In this document: one piece after another, positions 24,742 to 35,456 of the stretch
Layout: every line of letters begins with the position of its first letter
Position numbering within the stretch: the first letter of the stretch is position 1
DNA from: Azospirillum sp. TSH100
Lineage (GTDB): Bacteria > Pseudomonadota > Alphaproteobacteria > Azospirillales > Azospirillaceae
Reading direction: 5' to 3'
DNA: 64,000 bases
Assembly: GCF_004923295.1 (NCBI RefSeq)
Contig: NZ_CP039636.1
Location: 741,001 to 805,000, forward strand
The notes under the pieces: generated by a model
Databases searched by the model: none
What the model was told of the DNA's origin: nothing
The model's input: only the letters and a program-made list of their open reading frames with translations
Program-made: the position numbers and the translations under genes

Positions 24742-26604
24742 CTAGAAGAGGCTGCAGTTCGCGCCCGCGGCGACGTTGGTAACATTGAGATTTGCGGCAT
24801 TCACCGGCGAGGAACTCGTATTGGCGAGTTGGACGACCGGTGCGCTGGCCGTTGTGCTGTAGGGAGAGAACTTGGCCGGGATCGAGGAATTCACGAATCC
24901 AGCCCAGACTGAATTCATGAACGTTGCAAGGGCGGGGTCGCCGGTGTTGGGCGTTCCTTTCATGACGTTAAGGGTATTGAACACATAGGGCAACTCATTG
25001 CCATGGCAGACGGCGCCGGCTGCCGGCATGCAGAAGTAGTTATCATTCGGAACATAGGCATCGAAGAAAGGAGCCTGCACGAATTGGTAGGTGTAGGCCG
25101 ACTTGGTTGATTTTGAAATGTTGCTCAGCAACTGGTAGTTCGGGCAGTTGAACACATAGTCAGTCACCACTTGAGAGAGCGCTTGCTCTTGCGGGCTGAT
25201 AGAAAAATTCTTTTGCGGGTTTGAATTGGGGATCTGGCCTGTGATTTCGCTGTAGTTCGATGGATTGTACGATGACTTGGAGGAAATTTTGTTGTTCAGC
25301 CCAAACATTGCATCGAGAAACAATCCATAAACTGTGTTCGCGTCGCTGCCGCTCAACGCAGCGCCAAGCAACGGCACTTTGGACGTGGTGATTCCAACGA
25401 ACAGGTTCCCTTCATTCTTGTTTGTTCCCATCAGGATGGTCTTGTCCTTGGAGCCATTCTGATAGCCACTGATCGGTTGACCGAGAATGGTAGCTCCATC
25501 GACGACCGGGCTCCAGGTCAGGTTAATTTTGGAGAGTGCCGCAGCGCATGCCGGAAGATTGGTAATTCCGCAGTTGGAATTGTTCTTGCCTTGAGCATTC
25601 ATGATGTCAACGGTTTGGACACTCGTTATGTTGGACGGTCCATCCGCTTTCCATTTGCTCGGGTCTTTCAGTTCCAGAAGGCACTGCGGATTTGTGGCAC
25701 CAGCGGCAATGACACGATCCATCCAGACATTGCAGAGGTTGCCGAGGAAAACGCTTCCATGGTCATTATAGGCCCCCTCCGGGCTCAGATAGGTGATTCC
25801 GAGGGGATTGCTCTCCATGATCGTTTGGTTGAAATAATCCGTGCTGCTTGGAATCGAGAATGTATGGAGACCGGCTGACATCGCGCCGGCGCTTTCGCCT
25901 GACAGCGTAACATTGGTCGGATCGCCGCCGAAGCTGCTGATGTATTTCTGTACCCACTTCAAGGCGTTCTGTTGATCCTGAATGCCAAAATTCCCGGCAA
26001 TAACAGGCTTGTTTGCCAGAAGATCCCAGCTGGTCAGGAACCCGAGCGCGCCAAGTCGGTAGTTGAGCGTGACAACGACCATATTGCCGGTTGCAGCCAG
26101 TGCTGCACCATTATAAAGAGGATCGGATCCAGCTCCAACGACAAACGCTCCACCATGGATAAAGACCATGACGGGAAGAAGTTTGTCGGAGCTCGTCGGA
26201 TTGATTTTTGGTGTCCAGATATTGAGAAACAGACAGTCTTCGCTCTGCCCTGAACCAAAGTCACCTTGTGGGCAGATATTTCCAGCAGTAACTTGAGAAA
26301 CAGCCCCACCCTGAAGTGGCAACTGATTCATCGTTGATGGTTGCCACCGGGCTTGTGTCGCGTACTGAATTCCCATGTAGTTGAATAGATTATTCTGTTG
26401 ACCTCCATAACTTACAGTTTGACCACAGGTCATGACATTCCCTGGGGCTTGTGAGTTATAGGGATAGGAATAAACATTTGTAGTCGAGTTGGCTGCGTTT
26501 GCAGAGCATGCAGCCGGTTGTTGTGCATTCGCTGGGTTCAGGGCGCAAAGCGTGAGGCCGACACCGACCATTACGGTCGCGGACAGCATTTTCAGTATAC
26601 TCAT
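24742..26604 (-). CDS. Secreted type-B carboxylesterase/lipase family protein
   Basis: A 620-residue serine hydrolase of the cholinesterase/type-B carboxylesterase family, probably exported. A signal peptide (residues 1-27, cut near NPANA-QQ) precedes the domain. The oxyanion loop FIHGGAFVVGAG is near residue 148, the nucleophile is Ser238 in GESAGAMS, the acid is probably the Glu in GTNKNEGNLF, and the base is the His in CHGNELPYVFNTL. The EDCLFLNIW motif near 122 is a family signature. Several Cys pairs suggest disulfides. The ATG at 26604 has GAGGAG upstream. The gene has markedly lower GC and many Asn/Ser residues, unlike the hup and hyp genes beside it, so horizontal acquisition into the hydrogenase locus is likely. 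Substrate unknown. Confidence 0.9.
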   Translation of the reverse strand: MSILKMLSATVMVGVGLTLCALNPANAQQPAACSANAANSTTNVYSYPYNSQAPGNVMTCGQTVSYGGQQNNLFNYMGIQYATQARWQPSTMNQLPLQGGAVSQVTAGNICPQGDFGSGQSEDCLFLNIWTPKINPTSSDKLLPVMVFIHGGAFVVGAGSDPLYNGAALAATGNMVVVTLNYRLGALGFLTSWDLLANKPVIAGNFGIQDQQNALKWVQKYISSFGGDPTNVTLSGESAGAMSAGLHTFSIPSSTDYFNQTIMESNPLGITYLSPEGAYNDHGSVFLGNLCNVWMDRVIAAGATNPQCLLELKDPSKWKADGPSNITSVQTVDIMNAQGKNNSNCGITNLPACAAALSKINLTWSPVVDGATILGQPISGYQNGSKDKTILMGTNKNEGNLFVGITTSKVPLLGAALSGSDANTVYGLFLDAMFGLNNKISSKSSYNPSNYSEITGQIPNSNPQKNFSISPQEQALSQVVTDYVFNCPNYQLLSNISKSTKSAYTYQFVQAPFFDAYVPNDNYFCMPAAGAVCHGNELPYVFNTLNVMKGTPNTGDPALATFMNSVWAGFVNSSIPAKFSPYSTTASAPVVQLANTSSSPVNAANLNVTNVAAGANCSLF

Positions 26605-26958
26605 CCCGCCACTCCTCTTCTAATACGATAAGTTGTTATTAAAATTTCCCTCATTGAGGAAATTGAATGTATGAATAACAATTTTCCTGTTGAATGCACG
26701 AATTCAATCTTTTTGAAATCAGATCTTCCAAAAGAGAAATCTAATATAATGATTACGAAATAGGATCGTGAGAAGCAGAGTTACTGAATTCAGAAAATGG
26801 GATTTATCCATATATTATTCCCTCATTCAAATAGTAACCTAGTATAAAAGCAACATATTTTTAAAACAGAAATAACCCTGGAGAGCAGCGATGGTCCGTG
26901 TTCTCCAGAGTGTGCCAGGTTCAAAAAAGTATAAGATTTTCAGCGCTAAAAATTCTTG
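26605..26958. other. AT-rich intergenic stretch between esterase and hupC
   Basis: About 350 bases without a credible gene. It is strongly AT-rich, with many TTTT/AAAA runs. At the hupC side it holds the hupSLC terminator (separate entry). The rest probably contains the esterase promoter, but no motif stands out. I see no transposase remnant, terminal inverted repeats or target-site duplication. Confidence 0.6.
26878..26908 (-). terminator. Terminator after hupC
   Basis: On the minus strand CTGGAGA...TCTCCAG forms a 7-bp stem, followed by GGTTATTTCTGTTTT. It lies about 50 bases past the hupC stop and should end the hupSLC transcript. The coordinate may be off by a base. Confidence 0.65.
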
Positions 26959-27717
26959 TCAGATATCATCGGCCGGCGCTTCGGCATCCTTGAAGGTGCG
27001 CACGCCGCTGATCATGGTGGAGATGATCGATTGGCGGGACATGATGTCTTCGCGCACCGCGGCATAGATGTGGACGATCACGAACAGCAGGATCGCCCAC
27101 ATGCCCATATGATGCCAGGTGTGGACATCCATGCTCTGGCCGAACAGCGGGATGACCCAGCCGAACAGCTTGTCCTGCCAGCTGTCCTGTCCTGCCCCTT
27201 CGCTGTAGAGCGCGAAGCCGGTGATGATCATGAAGACGCTGCCGACCGCGATCACCCAGAACATGGCGAACTGTGCCAGCGGGTTGTGGCCGACATACAG
27301 CTTGGGTTTGCGCTCCAGGAACAGGTACCAGCGCGCTTCGGTGAACAGTTCCTTCCACCAATGGCCGTTCCAGAAGGGGAAGCGGAACAGTTGCCGGGCA
27401 TGGTGGTTGCCGGCGAAGGCCCAGTAGAACCGACCGATGAAGCCGATAGCGAAGATGTAGGCCGCCGCGAAATGGACGAAGCGGATGTAGCCCATCAGGA
27501 AATTGGCGCTGGCCTCGCCCGGCATTGTCGGCAGCGGATTGGCGATCAGGTAGCCGGTGACCGACAGCACCGTGATCGCCAGCGCGTTGACCCAGTGCCA
27601 GACCCGAACCGGCACCTCGTACACATAGATCGCTTTCAGGAAGCGGCCGGCCGCCGGAGCGGCCGTCCCGTCTTCCTCCGGTGTCGCGACCGGCTTCGCG
27701 TTGTCGAGAGGAGCCAT
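26959..27717 (-). CDS. hupC: [NiFe]-hydrogenase cytochrome b subunit HupC
   Basis: A 252-residue membrane diheme cytochrome b that anchors the uptake hydrogenase and passes electrons from H2 to the quinone pool. It begins with a soluble head, then YEVPVRVWHWVNALAITVL (first heme His), YIRFVHFAAAYIFAIGFIGRFYWAF, GHNPLAQFAMF, and QSMDVHTWHHMGMWAIL (later heme His residues), ending in a soluble tail. The four-helix HyaC/HupC pattern is complete. It starts 24 bases after hupL and is the last gene of hupSLC. Confidence 0.95.
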   Translation of the reverse strand: MAPLDNAKPVATPEEDGTAAPAAGRFLKAIYVYEVPVRVWHWVNALAITVLSVTGYLIANPLPTMPGEASANFLMGYIRFVHFAAAYIFAIGFIGRFYWAFAGNHHARQLFRFPFWNGHWWKELFTEARWYLFLERKPKLYVGHNPLAQFAMFWVIAVGSVFMIITGFALYSEGAGQDSWQDKLFGWVIPLFGQSMDVHTWHHMGMWAILLFVIVHIYAAVREDIMSRQSIISTMISGVRTFKDAEAPADDI

Positions 27718-27741
27718 GACGTAATCCTCCTCGGTTGCCGG

Positions 27742-29556
<1,815 letters not shown>

Positions 29557-29558
29557 GG

Positions 29559-30632
29559 TCAGACGTCTCCCTTGTGCTGCGCGCGCTTCAGGGCGCTAAC
29601 CGCCGCGTGGGCGGCGATGATGCTGCCGACGCCGATGGCGGCGGTGGTGCCGATCTGGTCGGCGTTGGCCTCGATCCCGAACTGGAGGATGTCGGACTGG
29701 CGGGCATACCAGGACCCTTTGTCCCAGAAGCCGTCCTCCGAGCAGCCGATGCAGCCGTGGCCGGACTGGATGGGGAAGCTGGTGCCCTCGTTCCAGCGGA
29801 CGGTGGAACAGGCGTTGTAGGTGGTCGGCCCCTTGCAGCCGACCTTGTAGAGGCAGTAGCCCTTGCGCGCGCCTTCGTCGTCGAAGGATTCGACGAACTG
29901 GCCGGCGTCGAAATGCGGCCGGCGATAGCATTTGTCGTGGATGCGCTGGCTGTAGAACATCTTCGGCCGGCCCTGGCGGTCCAGCTCCGGGATGCGGTCG
30001 AAGGTCAGCATGTAGGTGATGACGCCGGTCATCACCTCGGCGATCGGCGGGCAGCCGGGAACCTTGATGATCGGCTTGTCGGTGATGACCTCATGCACCG
30101 GGGTGGCGCGGGTCGGGTTCGGACGCGCCGCCTGGACGCAGCCGAAGGACGCGCAGGAGCCCCAGGAGATGATCGCCTTGGCGTCCTTGGCGACCTTGCG
30201 CAGCTGGTCGGTGAAGGGCTTGCCGCCGATGATGCAGGACATGCCCTCCTGGTTCAGCGGCGGATTGCCTTCCACCGCCAGGATGTAGTTGCCCTTGTAC
30301 TTCTCCATCACCTCGTCGAGGATCGCCTCGGCATGGTGGCCGGCCGACGCCATCAGCGTGTCGTCATAGTCCAGCGAGATCATCGACAGCACCACGTCCT
30401 TCACCAGCGGGTGCGCCGAGCGGATGAAGGATTCGGAACAGCAGGTGCATTCCAGCCCGTGCAGCCACAGCACCGGGGTGCGCGGCTTGGTTTCCATGGC
30501 GTGGACGATCTGCGGGACCAGCTCCGGCCCCAGCCCAAGGGCTGCGGCGGTCAGCGAACAGTATTTCAGGAACGAACGGCGTGTGATCCCCTGCCGCCGC
30601 ATCACCTCGTAGAAGGTTTCCAGCGTTGCCAT
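29559..30632 (-). CDS. hupS: Uptake [NiFe]-hydrogenase small subunit HupS
   Basis: A 357-residue iron-sulfur subunit with a twin-arginine signal (RRSFLKYCSL near residue 18), so the folded HupSL pair is exported by Tat. Cluster ligands include LECTCCSESF (proximal cluster), SWGSCASFGCVQ, VPGCPP, HDKCYRRPHF, GYCLYKVGCKGP and HGCIGCSEDGFWDKGSWY. The C-terminal helix (GTTAAIGVGSIIAAHAAV) is the membrane anchor that docks to HupC. ATG 30632 is chosen because it places the Tat motif correctly; the frame is open further upstream. A near-consensus sigma-54 promoter lies 68-83 bases upstream. Confidence 0.97.
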   Translation of the reverse strand: MATLETFYEVMRRQGITRRSFLKYCSLTAAALGLGPELVPQIVHAMETKPRTPVLWLHGLECTCCSESFIRSAHPLVKDVVLSMISLDYDDTLMASAGHHAEAILDEVMEKYKGNYILAVEGNPPLNQEGMSCIIGGKPFTDQLRKVAKDAKAIISWGSCASFGCVQAARPNPTRATPVHEVITDKPIIKVPGCPPIAEVMTGVITYMLTFDRIPELDRQGRPKMFYSQRIHDKCYRRPHFDAGQFVESFDDEGARKGYCLYKVGCKGPTTYNACSTVRWNEGTSFPIQSGHGCIGCSEDGFWDKGSWYARQSDILQFGIEANADQIGTTAAIGVGSIIAAHAAVSALKRAQHKGDV

Positions 30633-30699
30633 CGGTTTGTTTTCTCCCGTCGGGCGGCACCGGCGTGCGAGGGGCCGGTGCGCTTCTCCGCGGGTCATA

Positions 30700-30715
30700 G
30701 GCAACAACCGTGCCG
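30700..30715 (-). promoter_or_regulatory. Sigma-54 promoter of hupSLC
   Basis: On the minus strand CGGCACGGTTGTTGCC matches the -24/-12 consensus (YTGGCACG-N4-TTGCW) with the required GG-N10-GC spacing. Transcription should start near 30690, about 58 bases before hupS. This fits activation by the NtrC-type regulator HupR encoded nearby. Confidence 0.85.
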
Positions 30716-30776
30716 TAGTACGAACATTTGGCAAAGCAACGATTCTGAAACCTGATTGCCGCTGAGGCTGGCAAGT

Positions 30777-30800
30777 CCCCGGCCGAAAGGACGGCTGGGG
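30777..30800 (-). terminator. Hairpin between hupE and hupS promoter
   Basis: CCCCGGCCG and CGGCTGGGG form a 9-bp stem (one G-T pair) with loop AAAGGA, 24 bases past the hupE stop. There is no T-run, so the call is tentative; it would separate hupE transcription from the hupS promoter. Confidence 0.35.
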
Positions 30801-30823
30801 TGTAAGGAGAGTTGCCGGTCCCG

Positions 30824-31372
30824 TCAGGCGGTCCGGCGATCCTCTTTCGGCCGGCCGATCAGGCGATGGATCGCGTAACCGAGCGCCACGCCGACGGCAT
30901 GCAGCCCGGCGGTGCTGGCGAGGAAGCCGGCGGCATAGCCCAGCGCCGCGGCGTCGGCTGGCATCTCCGCCCCATGGGCGAAGCCATGGAACAGGCCGAA
31001 GCCGCCGGCGAACAGCACGCCGATCAGGCCGTTGCGCGACATCGGCATGATGCACAGCAGGGCCAGCACGACGGTGGAGGCGTAGATGGCCGGTTCCACC
31101 AGCGGCAGTTCGACGCCGGTCAGCGCGAACAGCCCGCCGGCCAGCATGGCGGCCAGGAACGCTCCCGGCACCGCCAGTACGGCGCGTCCGCCGATGGTGG
31201 CGCCATAGACGCCGACGGTGACCATGGCGATCAGGTGGTCGAGCCCGCCCAGCGGATGGGCGACGCCGTCGATGAAGCCGGCTCCGGCGAGATGGCCCGG
31301 GTGGGCGAGGGCAGGGGTGGCGGCAAGCGCGATGGCCGCGGAGACGGCGGCAAGACGGGTGAGTTTCGACAT
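30824..31372 (-). CDS. hupE: HupE/UreJ-type nickel permease
   Basis: A 182-residue membrane protein of the HupE/UreJ family, which imports nickel for hydrogenase. A cleavable signal peptide (residues 1-23, TPALA-HPGH) exposes an N-terminal HPGH. The key motif HPLGGLDHLIAM near residue 39 and FGLFHGFAHGAEMP near 125 contain the histidines needed for transport. Six membrane segments follow. The start at 31372 has GAGGAG upstream; the frame is open 17 codons earlier. It is placed between hupR and hupS on the same strand. Confidence 0.93.
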   Translation of the reverse strand: MSKLTRLAAVSAAIALAATPALAHPGHLAGAGFIDGVAHPLGGLDHLIAMVTVGVYGATIGGRAVLAVPGAFLAAMLAGGLFALTGVELPLVEPAIYASTVVLALLCIMPMSRNGLIGVLFAGGFGLFHGFAHGAEMPADAAALGYAAGFLASTAGLHAVGVALGYAIHRLIGRPKEDRRTA

Positions 31373-31467
31373 ATCGAACGGCTCCTCGCGGTTCTTGTGG
31401 TTCGGTGATTTCTTCCTCTCCACTCTGCGGAGAGGGGATTACGTGCGGGAGAGGGAGATAAAAGTGT

Positions 31468-32955
31468 TCAATGCCGCTGTGCCGGCCCGCGCTCGATGCC
31501 GTAGCGCTCCAGCTTGGCGCGCAGGCCCATGCGGGACAGGCCCAGCTCGTCGGCGGCCTTGCTCTTGTTCCAGCGGCAGCGGACCAGCGTTTCCATCAGG
31601 ATGCCTGCCTCCACCCGCTCGATCCGCGACTTCAGCGGCCCGCCCTGGCCGATCAGGTCGAGCGGTGGCAGCGGTCCGTCCTCCGGCGAGACGGGGCGGG
31701 TGTTCAACGCCGCGCCGCGCAGCACATGGTCGGACAGCAGGTCGGCACCCAGCGTTTCGCCCTCGCACAGCACCAGCATGCGCATGATCTCGTTCTGCAT
31801 TTCGCGCACGTTGCCGGGCCAGCCATAGGCCTCCAGGCAGGTCAGCGTGTCCGGGGCGAAACCGGCAACGGGCTTGCCATGGGCGGCAGACAGCCGCTCC
31901 AGGATGTGTCGGGCCAGCACCGGGATGTCGTCCGGCCGGTCGCGCAGGGGCGGCATGGTCAGCGTCATGGTGCTGAGTCGGTAATAGAGATCCTCGCGGA
32001 AGCGGCCGGCCTTCACCTCGGCGGTCAGGTCGCGGTGGGTGGCGGCGACGACGCGGACATCGACCCGCCGCGTCTCGTTCGATCCGACCGGCCGGATTTC
32101 GCCCTCTTGCAGGAAACGCAGCAGCCGCACCTGGAAGGCCGGGCTGATGTCGCCGATCTCGTCGAGGAAGATCGTGCCGCCGTCGGCCTGCTCCAGCAGG
32201 CCGATGCGGTTGCTGTGGGCGCCGGTGAAGGCGCCCTTCTTATGGCCGAACAGTTCGCTTTCCAGCAGCTCGTCCGGGATGGCGCCGCAATTCTCGCAGT
32301 AGAAGGGCTGGTCGGAGCGCGGGCTGCCGTAATGGATGGCGCGGGCCAGCAGTTCCTTGCCAGTGCCGGTCTCGCCCAGCACCAGAACCGGGACGTTGAA
32401 GCCGGCGACCCGCTCCGCCTGACGGCAGACCTCGTCCACCGGGCTGCCTTCGGCACGCACCAGCCCGTCGAAGCGGTAGGACTGCCGCACCCGCTCCCGC
32501 TTGGTTGCCAAGCGGGTTTCGGCCAGCGGCGGCAGCAGCTTCAGCTCGCTGGTCAGCCGGTCATGCTCTCGCTGCAACTGGTACAGCTTCGCCGCGTTGC
32601 GGGCGGTCAGCAGCAGATGGTCGGGATGCCAGGGCTTGGTGATGAACTGGTGGATGCCGGCGGTGTTGATGGCGCCGATGATGTCCTCGGGGTCGATGTA
32701 GCCGGTTATGACGATGCGCACCACGTCGGGCCAGCGTTGGCGCACCTGGGTCAGGAACGCGACGCCGCTGACCTCCGGCATCCGCTGGTCGGAGAAGACG
32801 ACCTGGATCCATTCGCTTTCCAGCAGGCGCAGGGCCTCCTCCGCCGAAAGGGCGGTGAATACCTCGAACTCCTCGTCCAGCAGGCGGGCGATGACCTCGA
32901 CGGAGCGCGGCTCGTCGTCCACCACCAGGATGCCGGGGCGGGCGGGGTCGGTCAT
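31468..32955 (-). CDS. hupR: NtrC-family response regulator HupR/HoxA
   Basis: A 495-residue response regulator controlling hydrogenase genes. The receiver domain (1-125) has the acidic pocket VVDDE, phospho-acceptor Asp56 in VFSDQRMP, and the lysine in FITKPWHPD. The AAA+ domain (about 170-410) has Walker A GETGTGKE and the sigma-54 contact loop GAFTGAH. A Fis-type HTH ends the protein (NKSKAADELGLSRMGLRAKLER). The GAFTGA loop agrees with the sigma-54 promoter of hupS. With HupT and HupUV it forms the known H2-responsive circuit. In Rhodobacter, HupR activates when unphosphorylated; whether that holds here is unknown. Confidence 0.94.
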   Translation of the reverse strand: MTDPARPGILVVDDEPRSVEVIARLLDEEFEVFTALSAEEALRLLESEWIQVVFSDQRMPEVSGVAFLTQVRQRWPDVVRIVITGYIDPEDIIGAINTAGIHQFITKPWHPDHLLLTARNAAKLYQLQREHDRLTSELKLLPPLAETRLATKRERVRQSYRFDGLVRAEGSPVDEVCRQAERVAGFNVPVLVLGETGTGKELLARAIHYGSPRSDQPFYCENCGAIPDELLESELFGHKKGAFTGAHSNRIGLLEQADGGTIFLDEIGDISPAFQVRLLRFLQEGEIRPVGSNETRRVDVRVVAATHRDLTAEVKAGRFREDLYYRLSTMTLTMPPLRDRPDDIPVLARHILERLSAAHGKPVAGFAPDTLTCLEAYGWPGNVREMQNEIMRMLVLCEGETLGADLLSDHVLRGAALNTRPVSPEDGPLPPLDLIGQGGPLKSRIERVEAGILMETLVRCRWNKSKAADELGLSRMGLRAKLERYGIERGPAQRH

Positions 32956-32999
32956 CGCACAGGGTCCTTTCTCATGCGGCCAAACTCATTCGACAACAC

Positions 33000-33341
33000 T
33001 CACTCGACCTCAAGATCCTTGATCGTCATCTCGGTGCCGCCGTTCGGGTGCAGCCGGCTGCCGCCACAGTGTGGGCAGGGTGACAGCCGGTCGTCCAGAT
33101 CCACCGTGTCGTTGCAGTCGAAGCACCAGCCACGGCCCGGCACCTCCAGCACCACCAACTCCGCCCCATCGGCAAGCGAACTGCGCGTCACCACGTCGAA
33201 GCCGAAACGCAGCGCCTCCACCTCCACCCCGGCGAAACGGCCGATCTCCAGCCGGACCCTGCTGACGCGGTTGAAGCCATTGACCCGCGCGGCCTCCTCC
33301 ATCGCCTGAAGCAGGCTTTCGCATAGCGCCATCTCATGCAT
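33000..33341 (-). CDS. hypA: Nickel chaperone HypA
   Basis: A 113-residue protein that works with HypB to deliver nickel to the large subunit. The N-terminal MHEMALC contains the essential nickel-binding His2. A zinc finger near residues 73-93 has CFDC and CPHCGG. Length matches HypA. It overlaps the end of the rubredoxin-HupJ gene by 8 bases, so translation is coupled. hypB is not in the window. Confidence 0.95.
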   Translation of the reverse strand: MHEMALCESLLQAMEEAARVNGFNRVSRVRLEIGRFAGVEVEALRFGFDVVTRSSLADGAELVVLEVPGRGWCFDCNDTVDLDDRLSPCPHCGGSRLHPNGGTEMTIKDLEVE

Positions 33342-34170
33342 CCGCAGCGTCTCCGGTCCCCATGCCCAGCAACGCGCGGCGCGACGGGCGTAGCGGCTCG
33401 GCCGGGACCGGATCGGGATCGGGCGGAGGCGCCAGTTCCTCCTCACGCCGGCGTCGGATCTCGGCGGTCTGGGCGCCGTCTTCGCGAATGGCGGGATCGA
33501 ACAGGGAGACCAGAGCCGCCGAAGCGGTTTCCGTCGCCTGGAGCATCGAGGAGAACTCGAACATCGGGGAGAACAGCGAGCAGGCCTTGTAGGCGCCGAC
33601 CCCCTTGCGATTGGCATGGACGAATTCGTACCAACCGGACGGAAACTCGATCAGCTCCTTCGTGCCCGGCACGAGGTCCGACCACTCGTCGCCTTCGCCG
33701 GGCAGCAGGACGAGGTTCAGGAACCAGGGCGTCACCAGGGCCCCAAGCCACCGCTCGCCATGGCGGCGGAAGCCGACCGCCTTCACCGCCAGAGCGTCGT
33801 TCACGATCGGCATGCCGCGCATTTGCGCGGTGTGGATTTCGCGAAAGGCCGCCTCCAGTCGTGCAATGGCCTCGGTCGGCAGGGTGGGGCCTGTCACCGG
33901 CGCCACGACGACAGCGGGCGGGACGGGCGTTTCGGCAACTGCCGAGTCGCCATCCAGCGCCATGAACTGGTCGCGGGCACCGTCGCAAACCGGGCAGCGC
34001 CAATGGCCGGGCAGGGCGGCAAAGCCGGTGCCGGGTGGCACCTGCCAGTGCTCGCAGCCTTCCGCCGGGTCGTAGACATGCCAGCAGATCTTGCACTCCA
34101 TCCGCGTTGCCGCACCGATCCGCGTGGCGTCGCCGAGATAGGAGCCCTCGAAGCGGGAGGCGGCGCTCAT
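33334..34170 (-). CDS. Rubredoxin-HupJ fusion hydrogenase maturation protein
   Basis: A 278-residue protein that joins two normally separate maturation factors. Residues ~24-72 are a rubredoxin (HupI): MECKICWHVYDP and HWRCPVCDGARDQF supply four Cys for one iron. After a Pro/Val/Thr-rich linker (about 78-95), residues ~97-235 are a HupJ/HybE-type assembly chaperone (MRGMPIVNDALAVKAVGF, ALVTPWFLNLVLLPG, ELIEFPSGWYEFVHANRKGVGAYKACSLFSPMFEF). Both partners act in hydrogenase maturation under oxygen, on the small-subunit iron-sulfur side, in Rhizobium. The tail is charged and Pro-rich. It overlaps hupH (ATGA) and hypA. Confidence 0.9.
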   Translation of the reverse strand: MSAASRFEGSYLGDATRIGAATRMECKICWHVYDPAEGCEHWQVPPGTGFAALPGHWRCPVCDGARDQFMALDGDSAVAETPVPPAVVVAPVTGPTLPTEAIARLEAAFREIHTAQMRGMPIVNDALAVKAVGFRRHGERWLGALVTPWFLNLVLLPGEGDEWSDLVPGTKELIEFPSGWYEFVHANRKGVGAYKACSLFSPMFEFSSMLQATETASAALVSLFDPAIREDGAQTAEIRRRREEELAPPPDPDPVPAEPLRPSRRALLGMGTGDAADA

Positions 34171-35036
34171 CGCACCCGCTCCAGATCGGTTGCCAGGGCG
34201 TCGAGGATCTCGGCCAGCCGTTCGGCGCTGTCGGCGATGTCCTCCACCGCGGCACAAACCACCGCCGGCACGTCGACGATCTCCACCGTATCGAGGATCA
34301 GCGTGTCGACCGAATTGTAGTAGCGCACCCACCAGACATTCGGCGTCGCGGTGGCGGTGACGCGGCAATTGCCATAGCCGCGCGACAGGATGGTGGTGGC
34401 GCCTACACCCAACCGCTGCTCGATGAAGGCCAGATCCTCGGGCGTATGGGGCAGCAGGCTGAAATTAACCGCGTGGGATGCGTCCCCGCGGCGCCAGGCG
34501 GTGCTGCGGTCCAGCAGTTCCGTCAGGATCGGCTGACCGTTCATCAAACCCGCTGGCGCCGGGCCGGTCACGACCGCTGCTGCGGCGGTGAAGGCGCGGT
34601 TCAGCGCCACCCGGGGGAAGGCTCCGACCAGCAGACTTTCACGTGTGCCGCCATCGCCGAAGGCCCGCACGCGCCAGACGCCAGCCAGAGATGCCTCCTG
34701 AATCTCCAGCCGATCGCCGGCCCGTTCCACCTTGACCGCCACCTCCCCTTCGCCCAGCGCCTCGTCGACCAGGGCCAGGACGGGAGCGTCGAGACTGTCG
34801 ACCGGAATGCGGATTTCCTCGCCGGCCGACCAGCGGGTCAGTGCTTCGTGGATACGGGTCAGCACAGCCTGGGCGGCGGCGGCGCGGGCGGCGTCCACGA
34901 CCTCCGGCAGGTGCGGTTCGTAAACGCGCATGCCCGAGGGCATCGGCAGATACTCCAGCCCTTCCTCGCTCGCATCGGGCTGGCTGCCGGGGCCGAAGCC
35001 GACCGGCGGGTGGGTCATGCCGAACAGGGAACTCAT
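34167..35036 (-). CDS. hupH: Hydrogenase maturation protein HupH
   Basis: A 289-residue HupH/HyaF-family protein needed for [NiFe]-hydrogenase assembly. Characteristic stretches are LEYLPMPSGMRVYEPHLPE near residue 27, LVGAFPRVALNRAFTAAA near 145, LLDRSTAWRRGDASHAVNFSLLPHTPEDLAFIEQRLG and ILSRGYGNCRVTAT near 230, and WWVRYYNSVDTLILDTVEI. It starts at ATG 35036, overlapping the hupG stop. Its precise biochemical role is not established in the family. Confidence 0.93.
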   Translation of the reverse strand: MSSLFGMTHPPVGFGPGSQPDASEEGLEYLPMPSGMRVYEPHLPEVVDAARAAAAQAVLTRIHEALTRWSAGEEIRIPVDSLDAPVLALVDEALGEGEVAVKVERAGDRLEIQEASLAGVWRVRAFGDGGTRESLLVGAFPRVALNRAFTAAAAVVTGPAPAGLMNGQPILTELLDRSTAWRRGDASHAVNFSLLPHTPEDLAFIEQRLGVGATTILSRGYGNCRVTATATPNVWWVRYYNSVDTLILDTVEIVDVPAVVCAAVEDIADSAERLAEILDALATDLERVR

Positions 35037-35449
35037 GCCGCACCGCCTTCCAAAATCTCGCCGATCCGTTGCAGATAATCGTCCCAGTCGCGCACGCGCG
35101 GGATGCTGCCCAGCAACCGGTCGCCGCGCAGGAAGACCAGGGCCGGCAGGCTCATCATCCCGGTCAGCGCCAGGATCGCCCGCTCCGCTGCCTCGCCGGC
35201 CACCGCCGGGGTCAGGCGCGGATGCAGCGCGCGAACCAGTTCCGGCAGGATGACGGCGATGTCGGCGGTCTCCGCATTGCCCTTGCCATGGCCGGGCAGG
35301 AAGACCACCCAGTTTTTCGCCGGATCGTCCAGCCACGGCCGGTCGTCGGCATGATCCAGTCGCGGGTAGCCATGACTGTCGGTCAGCAGATCGACCAGCG
35401 GCGGCAGGGACAACCGAGGCTTGGTCGGTTGGGGGGCGAGGTCGGTCAT
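35033..35449 (-). CDS. hupG: Hydrogenase maturation protein HupG (HyaE family)
   Basis: A 138-residue protein of the HyaE/HupG family, which has a thioredoxin-like fold without the CxxC site and is thought to shield the Tat-bearing small subunit. The core contains WVVFLPGHGKGNAETADIAVILPELV and LPALVFLRGDRLLGSIPRVRDWDDYLQRI. It overlaps hupH by four bases. Confidence 0.88.
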   Translation of the reverse strand: MTDLAPQPTKPRLSLPPLVDLLTDSHGYPRLDHADDRPWLDDPAKNWVVFLPGHGKGNAETADIAVILPELVRALHPRLTPAVAGEAAERAILALTGMMSLPALVFLRGDRLLGSIPRVRDWDDYLQRIGEILEGGAA

Positions 35450-35456
35450 GGTGGCG

